From Myxococcus dinghuensis (GTDB lineage: Bacteria > Myxococcota > Myxococcia > Myxococcales > Myxococcaceae): a DNA stretch of 64,000 nucleotides. Every line of letters begins with the position of its first letter. Within the stretch, counting starts at the first letter, position 1. The notes below the pieces were generated by a model. The model was not told the origin of the DNA. It ran no database searches and saw nothing but the letters and a program-made list of their open reading frames with translations. Both the position numbers and the translations under genes were made by a program. The DNA is taken from NCBI RefSeq assembly GCF_024198235.1, contig NZ_JAKCFB010000029.1, forward strand, positions 57,321 to 121,320. The letters run 5' to 3'. Positions 1 to 8,943 of the stretch are shown piece by piece.

Positions 1-832
1 GCCCCGGCCGCGTCAGCTCGTCCAGCACCACCACCGTGACCGCGGCCTTGTCACCGGTGAACGGGTCGGACGCCTCCAGCAACGTCGCGCCCGTGTCGCC
101 CGGCTCGAAGCGGATGCGGCCATTGCCGAGCGTGCCGGGCCCGGACGTCTTCGACCACACGATGCGGTCGCTGCCGCCGCGCGTGGCCAGCGGCACGGAG
201 GCGCCCGAGGGCACCGCCAGATACGCGGGCGCGCCGGCCAGCCGGGCCGTCTTGCTCACCTGGTACTGGAGCACCGCCTCGTCCCCCGTCTGGGAGTCGC
301 GCACGGTGACGAGGTCCAGGCCCTCCGTGGCGCCGGCGGTGTACCGGCCCTCCGGGCTGAGCGTACCGCCGGACTGGTTCTGGGACAGGTCGTAGGTCGC
401 GGAGCCGATCAACCCCGCGGCGGCCACCTGGAAGGCCGTGCCGGGCCGGACCTCCGCGCGCGCGGGCGCGATGTCGAAGGGCGCGAGCACCTCCACGGAC
501 ACGCGCGCGCTGCCCGGGCACTTCGCGTCCTCCACCAGCACGGAGTCGGTGGCGGGCGTGCCACCCGCGATGAGCCGGCTGCCGCGCAGCTCACCGGCCG
601 AGCCACCCGACTCCAGCGTGTAGCGGTAGTGGCCGCTGCCGCCGGAGGGCACGAGCATCACCGGGCCGTTGACGCGAACCTTCGAGGGTTCGGCGACGGC
701 GGTGACGGGGGAGAGGCCCGTGCACTCGTCCACCTCGGGTGGAGGGGGCGTCTCGTGCGCCGGGTCCAGCTCGTCGGAGCAGGACGTGACGAGGAGCGCG
801 AGGAGGGGGGCCGCGCGGGTGAGTCGAGTCAT
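1..832 (-). CDS. Ig-like domain lipoprotein, 3' end cut by window edge
   Basis: The minus-strand frame opens at the ATG at 830-832 and stays open to the window edge, about 277 codons without a stop. The N-terminus is a lipoprotein signal: hydrophobic core, then LVTSC with the Cys at residue 18. The rest is rich in Gly, Thr, Val and Ser, with phrases such as VRVNGPVMLVPSGGSGHY and LEASDPFTGDKAAVTVVVLD that read like repeated bacterial Ig-like/PKD-type beta-sandwich units. It is last in a five-gene minus-strand operon, 33 bases after the haem lipoprotein at 866-2431. It is probably an outer-membrane-anchored, surface or periplasmic binding protein; no catalytic motif is seen. The family assignment rests on composition and repeat feel only. 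Confidence 0.75.
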   Translation of the reverse strand, partial: MTRLTRAAPLLALLVTSCSDELDPAHETPPPPEVDECTGLSPVTAVAEPSKVRVNGPVMLVPSGGSGHYRYTLESGGSAGELRGSRLIAGGTPATDSVLVEDAKCPGSARVSVEVLAPFDIAPARAEVRPGTAFQVAAAGLIGSATYDLSQNQSGGTLSPEGRYTAGATEGLDLVTVRDSQTGDEAVLQYQVSKTARLAGAPAYLAVPSGASVPLATRGGSDRIVWSKTSGPGTLGNGRIRFEPGDTGATLLEASDPFTGDKAAVTVVVLDELTRPG

Positions 833-865
833 GGGAGGAGCCTCGGGGGAGACCGCCAGAAGGTA

Positions 866-2431
866 TCAGGGGTTGGCGCCAGACGCGGCCCAGCGCTGGA
901 TGAGGGAGATGAGCTGCGAGTCCAGGGGCCCGTCGGCCGGCATGCGCTGGTCCCTCACGGAGGCCGTGACGAGGTCCGCGTTCTCCTTCCACAAGGCGTA
1001 GGTGGAGAGCGCGCGCCCCGGGCCGCTGGTGTGGCACTTCGCGCAGCGCGACTCGTGGATGGGCTGGATGTGCGTGGCCCAGCTCAACGGGCCGCTGCTC
1101 AACGGGCTGTAGTCGAAGGGCACCAGCCGCCGCGCCTCCGTGCCGTCCACGAAGCGGGCCACCACGCCGAGCGTGTAGCGCCCCGGCTCCAGCGCCGCGA
1201 GCGAGTACGCCTTGGGCGTGCCGTCCGTCTCCGTGCCGCCGAGGCTGTACGTGGGCCCCTCGCCGGTGGCGGGGAACTCGGAGCCGCCCAGTTGGAAGGC
1301 GATGCTGGCCTGGGGGGCGTTGGGCGGGAGCACCACGCGCGCCACCAGGCCGTCGTCCACCACCTGCATGCCCTGGTACAGGCCGGACACGCGCGGGGTG
1401 GGCGCGCGGCTGATGGCGACCGTCTCGCCGCCGAGCTGCACCCACGCGCAGCCGCTCTCGTCCGCGGAGAGGAAGCGGAACTCGCGCGTGTCGACGTTCG
1501 TCGCCGTCCCCCAGCTGTCCGCGTCCGCGTCGTAGAGCAGGAGCGAGTCGCTCGACTTCACCCACACGAAGCGCCCCGCCGCCAGCAACTGCACCGGCCG
1601 CTGCGGCAGCGACACCCGTCGCCAGCCGTCCCGCGTGCGACGCAGGAGGCCCTGGTTGGTGAGCAGCCACAGCTCGCCGGGCGTGCCCACGGTGGCGCCG
1701 AGTCCGGCCAGCTCCTGCGCGACCTCGCCGTCGTCCAGCGGCGCGGTCGCCTCGCGGACGTCGTAGTGGACGAGGCTGGTGGCGGACGCGACGTGCAGCT
1801 TGCCTTCGCGCAGGAACCACACCGCCGGGCCGCCCTCCGGAGAGGGCGCGGCCGCCAGCGTGGTGATGCCGGTGACGGCGGCGCCGCCCACCTTCAGCGC
1901 GGAGAGCGTGCCCTCGCGAAGCTGGAACAGGCCGGTGGGATGCGCGAGCCACACCGCGCCGTCGGAGGACTGCGTGGTGGCGGTGATGCCCAGGCCCAGC
2001 GCGTCACGCCAGGGCGGCGCGATGAGCCAGCCGGACTCCGCGATGAACAGGCCGCGGTCCGTCTCCACCAGGGCGCTGTGCGGCCCCATGCGGAAGACGG
2101 CGCGGGTCGCGCCCGGCTGCACGGTGTTGCCCGGATGCGACTCCAGCGCGCCGAGCGAGCCGTCCAGTCGCAGCCGGACGACGGTGCCGGTGGTGTTGGC
2201 GAAGAGGCCTCCACCCGACTGGTCCGCGAAGCCCGGCGCGGAGGCCAGCGCCGTCTGCGCGCGGACCTCCGCCGGCCGGAAGGCCACCGGCCGGGGCCGA
2301 TCCAACGGGAGCGAGTCGTCGCCGCAGGCCGACAGCAGCACGGCGGCACAGAGGGGAAGGAGGTGGAGCAGCGCGGGGGCGGAGCGCCACCCCCCGTCTG
2401 TCTCCCGGAGGGGTCGGGATGGGAGGCTCAT
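866..2431 (-). CDS. Lipoprotein with propeller-like repeats and C-terminal c-type haem motif
   Basis: 521 aa. A lipoprotein signal ends in LLSAC (Cys 36). Residues about 60-330 contain repeated GLF / W-x-x-x-x-G / R-D-G-W segments (for example RGLFIAESGW, TGLFQLREG, QGLLRRTRDGW), typical of a beta-propeller of the sensor-propeller kind. A beta-rich linker follows. The end of the protein carries CAKCH (463-467), a covalent haem-c attachment motif, with a candidate distal Met at 497 in QRMPADG and the closing RWAASGANP seen in small planctomycete-type cytochrome c domains. The haem motif implies export and maturation in the periplasm, so a role in electron transfer or redox sensing at the outer membrane is plausible. 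It sits 18 bases after the DUF1501 gene. The substrate is unknown. Confidence 0.85.
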   Translation of the reverse strand: MSLPSRPLRETDGGWRSAPALLHLLPLCAAVLLSACGDDSLPLDRPRPVAFRPAEVRAQTALASAPGFADQSGGGLFANTTGTVVRLRLDGSLGALESHPGNTVQPGATRAVFRMGPHSALVETDRGLFIAESGWLIAPPWRDALGLGITATTQSSDGAVWLAHPTGLFQLREGTLSALKVGGAAVTGITTLAAAPSPEGGPAVWFLREGKLHVASATSLVHYDVREATAPLDDGEVAQELAGLGATVGTPGELWLLTNQGLLRRTRDGWRRVSLPQRPVQLLAAGRFVWVKSSDSLLLYDADADSWGTATNVDTREFRFLSADESGCAWVQLGGETVAISRAPTPRVSGLYQGMQVVDDGLVARVVLPPNAPQASIAFQLGGSEFPATGEGPTYSLGGTETDGTPKAYSLAALEPGRYTLGVVARFVDGTEARRLVPFDYSPLSSGPLSWATHIQPIHESRCAKCHTSGPGRALSTYALWKENADLVTASVRDQRMPADGPLDSQLISLIQRWAASGANP

Positions 2432-2449
2432 GCTGTCGGGGCGGGTGTG

Positions 2450-3847
2450 TCAGGCGAGGATGGGGCGCAGCGGCTCCACGCGGGTGATGCTGTAGTCCAG
2501 GCCCGCCGAGGCCAGCACCGTGGCGATGACGTGCTCGGGGAAGATGTTCTCGCCCGTGGGCGTGGCCGCGCCCGTGCGCAGGTCGAACGTGCCCGGCGAC
2601 ATGCCGATGTCACCGCTCTTGCCGAACACGTAGTTGTGCTTCACGCCCGCGCCGATGATGGCGCACGAGTTGCTCAGGTGGTGGTCACGACCGCCCGCGG
2701 CGTTGATGAGCGGGGTCCGCGAGAACTCCGAGAACACCATGATGGTGGTGTGGTCGATGAACTTGCCGCCGGACGGGTGGTCCGACTTCTTCAGGTCGGT
2801 GATGAGGTTGGCGAGCGCCGCGAAGCCCCGGCGCTGGTTGGTCGCCTGCGTGGCCTGGGTGCCGAAGTGCGTGTCCAGGCCGCCGGTGAGGTTGATGGTC
2901 ACGCACTGCGCGATGCCCTTCTTCAGGGCGGTGGCCACCATCGCCGCGCGGCCGGCCTCGGTGTCGTACCGGCCGCTGGTGTCCAGACCGTAGGCATCCC
3001 GCAGGAGGCCCATCTCCGGCGTGTTCAGCTCGAAGCGGAACGACGCCTCCAGCTGCTGGGCCATGACCTGCTCCATCTGGCCCCGGCTGTTCTGGTAGGT
3101 GGTCCCCACGCCGCGGGCGCCGTAGGCGGCCTCCTCGCAGGTGATGGGCTGGCCCCGGAAGTCGACCAGCTGCTTCTCGATTTCGCTGTCCAGCATCTGG
3201 CTGCTGGGCTTGAGCGTCAGGAGCAGGTCGTCCTTGCGGCTGACCCGCAGCGCGTTGGCGTAGCCCGGGTAGCGGTCGTTGTACGACTCGACGTTGAACG
3301 CGATGTTGGAGATGGGCACGCGCGGCTTCATCTGGCCCACGATTTCGGTCGCGGTGGACGAGCCGCGGGCGGCGCTGCCGATGGGCATCTTCCCGGTGAG
3401 GAAGTAGCGGTAGCCCACCTCGTGGCCCAGCGTGTTCATGTTGATGCCGCGCACCACCGTCATCACGTCGAAGTGCTTGGCGAACTCGTTGCCCACCGCG
3501 GGACCGAACGCGATGTTCGAGCGCACGCCGCCCACGTCCGGCTGGAGGGGGATGCTCTCGTAGCCGGCGGTGTTGATGAGGTTGTAGCCCGGGAGGATGC
3601 GCGTCTCCGCGGCGCGGTCCGCGGTGAACTCGTCCGGGTCCTTCGGGTCGAAGGCGAGGAGCTGGTCCCAGCCGCCGTTGAAGTACACGAAGACGAAGCA
3701 GCGGTCGGCGGGGGCCAGGCCGGCCGCCTGCGCGAAGGCGCGGAACGGGACGCCACCGAACAGCGTGGAGCCCATGAAGCCGGCGGCGGCCTTGAGGAAG
3801 GTGCGGCGCTCGGGACGGTGGTTGTCGTCGGTGCGGTTCTTCTTCAT
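2450..3847 (-). CDS. DUF1501 family protein with Tat signal
   Basis: 465 aa from the ATG at 3845-3847, chosen because CGGAG lies 8 bases upstream; longer frames would overlap the preceding gene. The N-terminus has a twin-arginine motif (ERRTFLKAAAGF) followed by a hydrophobic stretch ending FRAFAQA, so it should leave the cytoplasm folded. The body matches what I know of DUF1501 (alkaline phosphatase/sulfatase-like fold): VYFNGGWDQL near the start, GGLDTHFGTQ, TTIMVFSEFSRTP and GRDHHLSNSCAIIGAGV towards the end. DUF1501 proteins usually sit beside DUF1549/1553 or DUF1592-type cytochrome proteins, as here. Enzymatic activity is unproven for the family. It is third in the five-gene operon. Confidence 0.9.
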   Translation of the reverse strand: MKKNRTDDNHRPERRTFLKAAAGFMGSTLFGGVPFRAFAQAAGLAPADRCFVFVYFNGGWDQLLAFDPKDPDEFTADRAAETRILPGYNLINTAGYESIPLQPDVGGVRSNIAFGPAVGNEFAKHFDVMTVVRGINMNTLGHEVGYRYFLTGKMPIGSAARGSSTATEIVGQMKPRVPISNIAFNVESYNDRYPGYANALRVSRKDDLLLTLKPSSQMLDSEIEKQLVDFRGQPITCEEAAYGARGVGTTYQNSRGQMEQVMAQQLEASFRFELNTPEMGLLRDAYGLDTSGRYDTEAGRAAMVATALKKGIAQCVTINLTGGLDTHFGTQATQATNQRRGFAALANLITDLKKSDHPSGGKFIDHTTIMVFSEFSRTPLINAAGGRDHHLSNSCAIIGAGVKHNYVFGKSGDIGMSPGTFDLRTGAATPTGENIFPEHVIATVLASAGLDYSITRVEPLRPILA

Positions 3848-3864
3848 CGAAGTCACTCCGAGCT

Positions 3865-4548
3865 TCAGTAGGTGATGAAGCGCTGGTCGGTCAGCATGGC
3901 GATGCACATGACCGCCAGCACGTCCGCGCGACGCTTGGGATTCGCCGTCTCCGCCCGGGTCGCGGCCTGGGTGAAGAATCCCGCCCACTTCGTCAGCTCG
4001 TCTCCCTCCAGGGGCGCGCCCCAGAAGCGCAGCGAGTTGTAGACGAGGAACTCACGCACCTGGGCGTCCGTCAGCGTGCGCAGGTCGCCCCACGTCCCGG
4101 GCAGCGTGCGCGACAGCGTCCGCTTGGTGGGGTCCGCCTGCTTCAGCTCGTCCGCCGCCTGGGCGATGCACACGAAGCGCGCGCCGTCCTCCAGGAACTT
4201 GGCGAACACCAGGTTGGGTTCGGTGTTCTCGCTGGAGACGAGCGCGAAGTCCGCGCGGCCCAGCGACGTGGCGCGCGCGTCGATGCCGTCGCTGCCGTTG
4301 ACCCAGCGGCGGCCCACGGCCTCGAGGATGGCGGCGTCGAGCTGCGACACGGTGAGCCGGCGGGCGGCGCGGCCCACGCTGCCGTTCTGGGCCTCCGGGT
4401 CCGGCAGCTCCCCGAAGTCACCGGGCTGGTGCGGGTTGGCGACGGGTTCGAGCTGGCCGTCCACCGTGGGGCCGACCTTCTCTTCCGGGGTCTTGTTGCA
4501 GCCGGTGCTCAGCGCGAGCAGCGCGGCGGTCATGAGCCAGCGGCGCAT
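3865..4548 (-). CDS. Small lipoprotein with DUF1587-like motif
   Basis: 227 aa from the ATG at 4546-4548, which overlaps the TGA of the upstream gene by one base (TGATG), so translation is probably coupled. The lipoprotein signal is MRRWLMTAALLALSTGC. The mature part opens with RRLTVSQLDAAILEAVGRRW, reminiscent of the RRLT-x-x-x-Y segment that starts DUF1587 in DUF1592-type proteins. It ends with DVLAVMCIAMLTDQRFI, which resembles the closing segment of the same superfamily (a Ser/Thr-Asp-x-x-Phe ending). No haem motif is present. It looks like a split-off partner of the large haem protein encoded just upstream and probably forms a complex with it. Function unknown. Confidence 0.82.
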   Translation of the reverse strand: MRRWLMTAALLALSTGCNKTPEEKVGPTVDGQLEPVANPHQPGDFGELPDPEAQNGSVGRAARRLTVSQLDAAILEAVGRRWVNGSDGIDARATSLGRADFALVSSENTEPNLVFAKFLEDGARFVCIAQAADELKQADPTKRTLSRTLPGTWGDLRTLTDAQVREFLVYNSLRFWGAPLEGDELTKWAGFFTQAATRAETANPKRRADVLAVMCIAMLTDQRFITY

Positions 4549-6605
4549 CAGTCGATCCTCCGGTAGGCGTCGGACATCACCACGCGCTCGATGAGCGCCT
4601 TGAAGCGGTGGCCGTTCTTCGCGAAGTCCGTGGCGAACGGGGTCAGGTACATCCGCTGCTCTTCCGACGTCATCGGCCTGCCGAGGAACTCCTGCCACAC
4701 GCGCCTCACCGTGCAGCGCTCCAGCTCACCCGTCTGGACCATGCGCTCCACGAGCAGGCGCGGGCCCGCCTCGATGTTCTGCTCCTCGTCCGACGTGCGG
4801 TAGAGGTAGGTCTTGAGCATGCCCAGGCTGCTGGCGCCGTCGCCGTCGTACGCCTGCATCACGTACTGCGAGCACTCACCGCCGCAGTTGGTGTCGCCGT
4901 TGATGGCGCAGTCGCGGCACTTCGGGTCGAAGCGTGGGAACTGCTCGGGCGGCAGGAACTGCGCGGCGCGCTCGGCGTAGCGGCCCCAGTGGGCGCCGGT
5001 GGGCTCGATGGTGGCGTGGCAGTAGTTGCAGCCGCAGCGCTTGGCCAGGTTGTTCTCGCGGTTGCACGCGTCCTCCGGCGGCGGCAGCGAGCCGTCCGAC
5101 GAGGGCGCGAACGTCTTGCAGAGGAACGCCTCGTAGAACTCGGAGACGCGGGCGCGCTGGGTGGGGAAGCGGTAGAGGAAGCCGGGGGTGGTGAGCACGC
5201 CGGCGTGCGAGCTGTCGCGCGTGTACTCCGTCCACGTGTTGATGTCCGTGTACGGGATGGAGGGGATCGACTCCGCCGGAGCAGGCAGGGTGGTGCTGAA
5301 CACGCCCACGCCCTGGTTCTGCTTGTAGTACTGCGACAGGGTGCCATTCACGAACGAGCGGCGCGTGGTGAGGATGTTGTAGTACGGCTCGTCGCGGCGG
5401 ACGACCGACTCGATGATGCGCAGGGGCTCCTCATTGAAGGAGGTCACGCGCGTGTCGTGCACGCTGCGCACGTAGAGCGGGTCGGTGGTCGCGCCGATGG
5501 CGGACACCTCGCAGCGGCGCATGTCCACGCCACAGCCGCAGGTGCGGTCACCCGCGAAGCGGGCGGCCTCGCAGGAGGCACGCGTCCAGGGGTTCTCGAC
5601 GCGCTCCTGCGCCTCGACGGCGCACACCTTCACGGTGGCGGGCGCGCCGGGCGGGGCCCAGTACGGCGAGGGCCTGGTCACGTAGCCCTCGCGCAGGATG
5701 CAGCCGCGGGGCACGGTGTAGGTGCCCTTGACGTTGTTGGACATGCCGAGGTCCAACAAGCAGCGGTTGAGCTGCGTCACGCCGGTGGTGCTCTTCGGCA
5801 TGTTGAAGGACTCGACGTAGCCGTCCTTCAGGTTGGTGTAGCCCGCCTCGAGCTCGTACTCCTTGTCGTCGACCTCGCCGAACTTCTTCCACGTCGGGAC
5901 GCACAGGTACGACTTCTGGGCGGTGCCGGAGCCGCGGTTGTCGCAGAAGTTCCGGAACTTCGCCCAGGCGTTGCTCAAGGGCAGGGCCGCCAGCGCCGCG
6001 CACGTCGTCAGCGCGGTGTCCTTCGTCTTCGTCGCCAGCTCCGTGCAGGTGAAGAAGTTGGCGTCGTAGTCGTAGCTGACGGGCAGGGGCACGCCCATCT
6101 CGTCCCGACACTTGGTGCGGGGCGCCGCGGTCAGCGACGTGACGTGGCCGTCCTGGAGGTTGGTGAGACAGGAGTCCTGCTCCACGTCGGTGTTGCAGCT
6201 CTGCCCGTTGACGCCGCGCAGGCCCGTGGAGACGTTGTTCGCGAAGCCGAACGCGGTGGTGGTGCCGTTGCCGCCCAGCCGCGAGTTCGTGTTGTTGTTG
6301 ACGCTCCCGCTGATGTTGCTGCGCAGGAGCGCGCGGTGGAAGTTACGGATGCGGGTGTAGAAGCCCTCCTGGGCCATCATCGCCCGCACGTCCTCCTCGG
6401 TGACCGCGCCCTTCTCCTGAACGGCTTTGTACTCCTCGTAGGTGGGCGGGCGACCGAGCAGGTCGAGGGAGAGCTGCCGCAGATGTCTTTCGGGTCGAAC
6501 CTTCGCGATGGGCGCGCACACGAGCGCGGCCTCTTCGGCGAAGGCTGGTTGGGCCAGCAAAAAAGCGGCGCCAGCCAGGGTGGCGAGGCAACGCACGCGG
6601 AGCAC
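4548..6605 (-). CDS. Exported c-haem protein, DUF1549/1588/1585-like
   Basis: 685 aa from the GTG at 6603-6605, preferred over an ATG 51 bases upstream because GGAGG lies five bases before it and a Sec signal follows directly (cleavage near QPAFA-EE). Landmarks in order: LSLDLLGRPPTYEEY near residue 50 (DUF1549-like opening); a long Cys-rich middle with many paired Cys; AGVLTTPGFLYRFPT near residue 470, as in DUF1588; CNYCH at about 526-530, a haem-c attachment site; then VRRVWQEFLGRPMTSEEQ and LIERVVMSDAYR, as in DUF1585. The many Cys outside the haem site may form disulfides. It is the first gene of the operon. Such proteins often pair with DUF1501, but the reaction is not known. Confidence 0.82.
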   Translation of the reverse strand: MLRVRCLATLAGAAFLLAQPAFAEEAALVCAPIAKVRPERHLRQLSLDLLGRPPTYEEYKAVQEKGAVTEEDVRAMMAQEGFYTRIRNFHRALLRSNISGSVNNNTNSRLGGNGTTTAFGFANNVSTGLRGVNGQSCNTDVEQDSCLTNLQDGHVTSLTAAPRTKCRDEMGVPLPVSYDYDANFFTCTELATKTKDTALTTCAALAALPLSNAWAKFRNFCDNRGSGTAQKSYLCVPTWKKFGEVDDKEYELEAGYTNLKDGYVESFNMPKSTTGVTQLNRCLLDLGMSNNVKGTYTVPRGCILREGYVTRPSPYWAPPGAPATVKVCAVEAQERVENPWTRASCEAARFAGDRTCGCGVDMRRCEVSAIGATTDPLYVRSVHDTRVTSFNEEPLRIIESVVRRDEPYYNILTTRRSFVNGTLSQYYKQNQGVGVFSTTLPAPAESIPSIPYTDINTWTEYTRDSSHAGVLTTPGFLYRFPTQRARVSEFYEAFLCKTFAPSSDGSLPPPEDACNRENNLAKRCGCNYCHATIEPTGAHWGRYAERAAQFLPPEQFPRFDPKCRDCAINGDTNCGGECSQYVMQAYDGDGASSLGMLKTYLYRTSDEEQNIEAGPRLLVERMVQTGELERCTVRRVWQEFLGRPMTSEEQRMYLTPFATDFAKNGHRFKALIERVVMSDAYRRID

Positions 6606-6775
6606 AGGGACCTCCGGGAGGGGGAGGGTCGGGGGCGACCGTAACCGAGTATGCAAGAATTACAGGGAGAAGATCCAGTCCACCTTCATGGATCGATCAT
6701 CCGACATGTAGGGAACCCAGTGATTCCAAGTGTTCACAAGTTGCAACCGACGACACCTCGGGGGAGATAGGGCCC
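6606..6775. promoter_or_regulatory. Divergent promoter region
   Basis: About 170 bases between two divergent start codons, with visibly lower GC than the flanks (around 6650-6740). It must hold the promoter of the five-gene minus-strand operon and of the DUF420 gene. A short palindrome, GATCGATC, lies near 6691-6698. I could not pick convincing -35/-10 pairs. Confidence 0.45.
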
Positions 6776-7342
6776 ATGTCGAACGCCACCACCTCCGCTC
6801 CGATGCAGTCCCGGGTGAGCGACCGGGCCTTCTACGTCTTCACGGGTGTCGTGTCCGCCGTCGCGCTGGCGGTCATCGGATGGATCCTGATGGTGCGGCG
6901 GGGCGGCGCGACGGAGGGCGTGGACCTGCGCTTCCTGCCCGCGGTCAACGCGAGCCTCAACGCGACGGCGGCGGTGCTGCTCCTGGCGGGCTGGGTGGCC
7001 ATCAAGAAGGGCGCGCGGCGCGTCCACCAGTACCTGATGGTGTCGGCGTTCGCGGTGTCCGGGCTGTTCCTCGTCAGCTACCTCGCCTACCACTTCGTGC
7101 ATGGCGACACGAAGTACGTGGGGGACTGGCGCGGGCTGTACCTGAGCATCCTGGCCAGCCACGTGCTGCTGTCCATGCTGGTGGTGCCCATGGCGCTGGT
7201 GGCCTTCTACTTCACGTGGCGCAAGCAGTTCGACCGGCACCGCAAGGTGACGCGGTGGCTGGCGCCCATCTGGGTCTACGTGTCGGTGACGGGCGTGGTC
7301 GTGTACTTCATGCTGCGCGGCAGCATGCCGGCGGTGCCGTAG
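6776..7342 (+). CDS. DUF420 family membrane protein
   Basis: 188 aa starting at an ATG preceded by GGGAGATAGGGCCC. Five hydrophobic segments are visible (about residues 20-42, 62-80, 88-108, 125-147 and 160-180). The pattern RFLPAVNASLNATAAVLLLAGW, then RVHQYLM and LAYHFVHGD with conserved His, followed by LYLSILASHVLLSMLVVPMAL and RHRKVTRWLAPIWVYVSVTGVVVY, fits DUF420 (YozB/CtaM-like). Some members are needed for maturation of haem-copper terminal oxidases. The His residues could bind haem or copper. No oxidase genes are in the window, so that role is inferred only from the family. It stands alone, divergent from the haem-protein operon. Confidence 0.9.
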   Translation: MSNATTSAPMQSRVSDRAFYVFTGVVSAVALAVIGWILMVRRGGATEGVDLRFLPAVNASLNATAAVLLLAGWVAIKKGARRVHQYLMVSAFAVSGLFLVSYLAYHFVHGDTKYVGDWRGLYLSILASHVLLSMLVVPMALVAFYFTWRKQFDRHRKVTRWLAPIWVYVSVTGVVVYFMLRGSMPAVP

Positions 7343-7379
7343 CGCACGGCGTCGGCGCGTGGCGGCACGCGCGCCCGGG

Positions 7380-8030
7380 TCAGGTGCCGCGCGACTCGCG
7401 CAGCCAGGCCCCGAAGCAGTCGAAGGTGTCCTGCGCGGCGAGGACCACGCGGGCATCGAAGTCGGTGGAGGCGGCGTCCGCCGAGGCCTGGAGCAGGGCC
7501 TCTCCGAAGGCCCGCCACCTGGCCCCGACCTCTTCTCCATGAGCCTGGAAGTAGGCGAAGCCTCCTGGCGCGCGCTCCCCGAAGTGGCGGCGCAGGTGCC
7601 GGAGGATGAGCTGTCCGCCCAGCGTGGAGCCCTCCAGCACGTACGCGCAGCCGAGCGCCTCCGGGAGCTCGGACACGGAGGGCCGCCGGGCGCAGCGCGG
7701 GAGCCGCGAGAGCGAGGCCGCGTCGTGTCCCAGCGCGCGCAGGTCCTGCTCCAGCAGCGGCACCTTGCGCCGCTCGCGCATGCGCAGCGCGGGCAGCGCA
7801 GCGTCGAGCACCTCCGTCAGCGGCGCCTCCACGGGCGCCTGGAACCCGAGCACGGCCTCCAGGTGACGCCGGTAGTCGTCCGCCGTGAGGCCCGGCTCCA
7901 GCAGGCGCACGGAGGCCTCGGTGCATTCGTGATGCGAGCGGGTCTCCGTCTTGAGGCGCAGCAGGAGGGACACGGTGCGGCGAAGATGGCTCCGTCCGTG
8001 CGGGGAGGAAACGTCAAAAGCGCCCCTCAT
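7380..8030 (-). CDS. Biliverdin-producing haem oxygenase
   Basis: 216 aa. The segment LKTETRSHHECTE (about 26-38) aligns with the proximal-His signature of haem oxygenases (LK-x-x-T-x-x-x-H-x-x-x-E), making His34 the likely iron ligand. The glycine-containing distal helix is represented by LGCAYVLEGSTLGGQLILRHL (about residues 130-150), the typical YV-x-EGS-x-LGG motif of bacterial HmuO/BphO-type enzymes. It would cleave haem to biliverdin, CO and iron. Such genes often sit beside bacteriophytochromes, but none is nearby, so iron release or a distant phytochrome are both possible. The start is uncertain: a GTG at 7973 would give 197 aa and fits the family length better. Convergent with the DUF420 gene. 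Confidence 0.88.
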   Translation of the reverse strand: MRGAFDVSSPHGRSHLRRTVSLLLRLKTETRSHHECTEASVRLLEPGLTADDYRRHLEAVLGFQAPVEAPLTEVLDAALPALRMRERRKVPLLEQDLRALGHDAASLSRLPRCARRPSVSELPEALGCAYVLEGSTLGGQLILRHLRRHFGERAPGGFAYFQAHGEEVGARWRAFGEALLQASADAASTDFDARVVLAAQDTFDCFGAWLRESRGT

Positions 8031-8105
8031 GCTCGCCGGGTCGACCCTCGGGATGCCGCGGCGGCGGCTTGTCAGGAAGCACGGAAGGCGTCCGACCGGG
8101 CCGCC

Positions 8106-8915
8106 ATGAAAATCCTGTCACTCGACGAGGGCCCGCTTCGGACGTGGCCCTATCAATCCGCCTCGCCCCGGGGTCAGGCGGAGACGGTGTGGTTCCCGCT
8201 GCTGCGAGGCACGGTGGACGTGTTGCCGGACGAGGTCGCGGCGCTCCTGGTGCTCTCCGACCTGCAAGGCGTGGCGCCCCATGCGCTCCACGAAGGCGCC
8301 GTGGCGCTGCTCGGCGAGGTGCTCGCGGACGAGCTGGCCCTCATGGCGGAGCTGGGTGAGCTGCCACCTCCGAGCAACGTCGGCGTGGTGCTCGCTGGGG
8401 ATTTGTACTCGTCGCCGCTGGCGAACGTCCGGGGCGCGTCAGGGGATGTCCGGTCCGTGTGGCGCGCCTTCGCGGAGCACTTCCGCTGGGTGGTGGGCGT
8501 CGCGGGCAACCACGACACGTTCGGTGGCGCACGGGAGCAGGAGCGCTTCCGTCAGCGGCCCGGCATCCACCTGCTCGACGGCGAGGTCGTGGACCTGGAG
8601 GGGCTGCGCGTCGGCGGCGTGGGCGGCATCATCGGCCACCCGGGCAAGCCGGGCCGCAGGGAGGAGGAGGCGTTCCTTCAAGTCCTCGGAGGCGTGCTGC
8701 GCGAGGACCCCGAGCTGCTGGTGCTGCACATGGGACCGGACGCACCGGACACGGGCGCGCGCGGCAGCCCCGTCATCCGCGAGCAGGTGCAGGCCCGAGG
8801 CGCGCTGGTGGTGTGCGGCCATGCCCACTGGGAGGTGCCGCTCGCGACGCTGCCCGGCGGCGTGCAGGTGCTGAACGTGGACAGCCGCGCGGTCCTGCTC
8901 GAGCGCGCGCGCTGA
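8106..8915 (+). CDS. Calcineurin-like metallophosphoesterase
   Basis: 269 aa. The dinuclear-metal motifs appear in order: LVLSDLQG (about 48-55, in place of the usual D-x-H), LAGDLYSSP (G-D), GNHDT, and the C-terminal GHAHWE. The N-terminal DLQ rather than DxH means one His ligand is replaced, which is uncommon and could change metal preference. No signal peptide is seen, so it is cytoplasmic. Substrate cannot be told from sequence (phosphomonoester, diester or nucleotide). It is divergent from the haem oxygenase gene and convergent with the helicase, with 28 bases between the two stop codons. Confidence 0.88.
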   Translation: MKILSLDEGPLRTWPYQSASPRGQAETVWFPLLRGTVDVLPDEVAALLVLSDLQGVAPHALHEGAVALLGEVLADELALMAELGELPPPSNVGVVLAGDLYSSPLANVRGASGDVRSVWRAFAEHFRWVVGVAGNHDTFGGAREQERFRQRPGIHLLDGEVVDLEGLRVGGVGGIIGHPGKPGRREEEAFLQVLGGVLREDPELLVLHMGPDAPDTGARGSPVIREQVQARGALVVCGHAHWEVPLATLPGGVQVLNVDSRAVLLERAR

Positions 8916-8943
8916 CCGGAGGGCTCCACCCCCAGCATGGCGC

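Noticed and set aside
629..3871. 1080-codon plus-strand open frame
   Set aside because: Low-complexity His/Arg/Gly/Ala reading, mirror of the two minus-strand genes at 866-2431 and 2450-3847, whose signal peptides and haem/DUF1501 motifs are clear. Long shadow frames are expected at this GC content.
4608..6644. 678-codon plus-strand open frame
   Set aside because: Antisense to the c-haem protein gene; no start context or motif.
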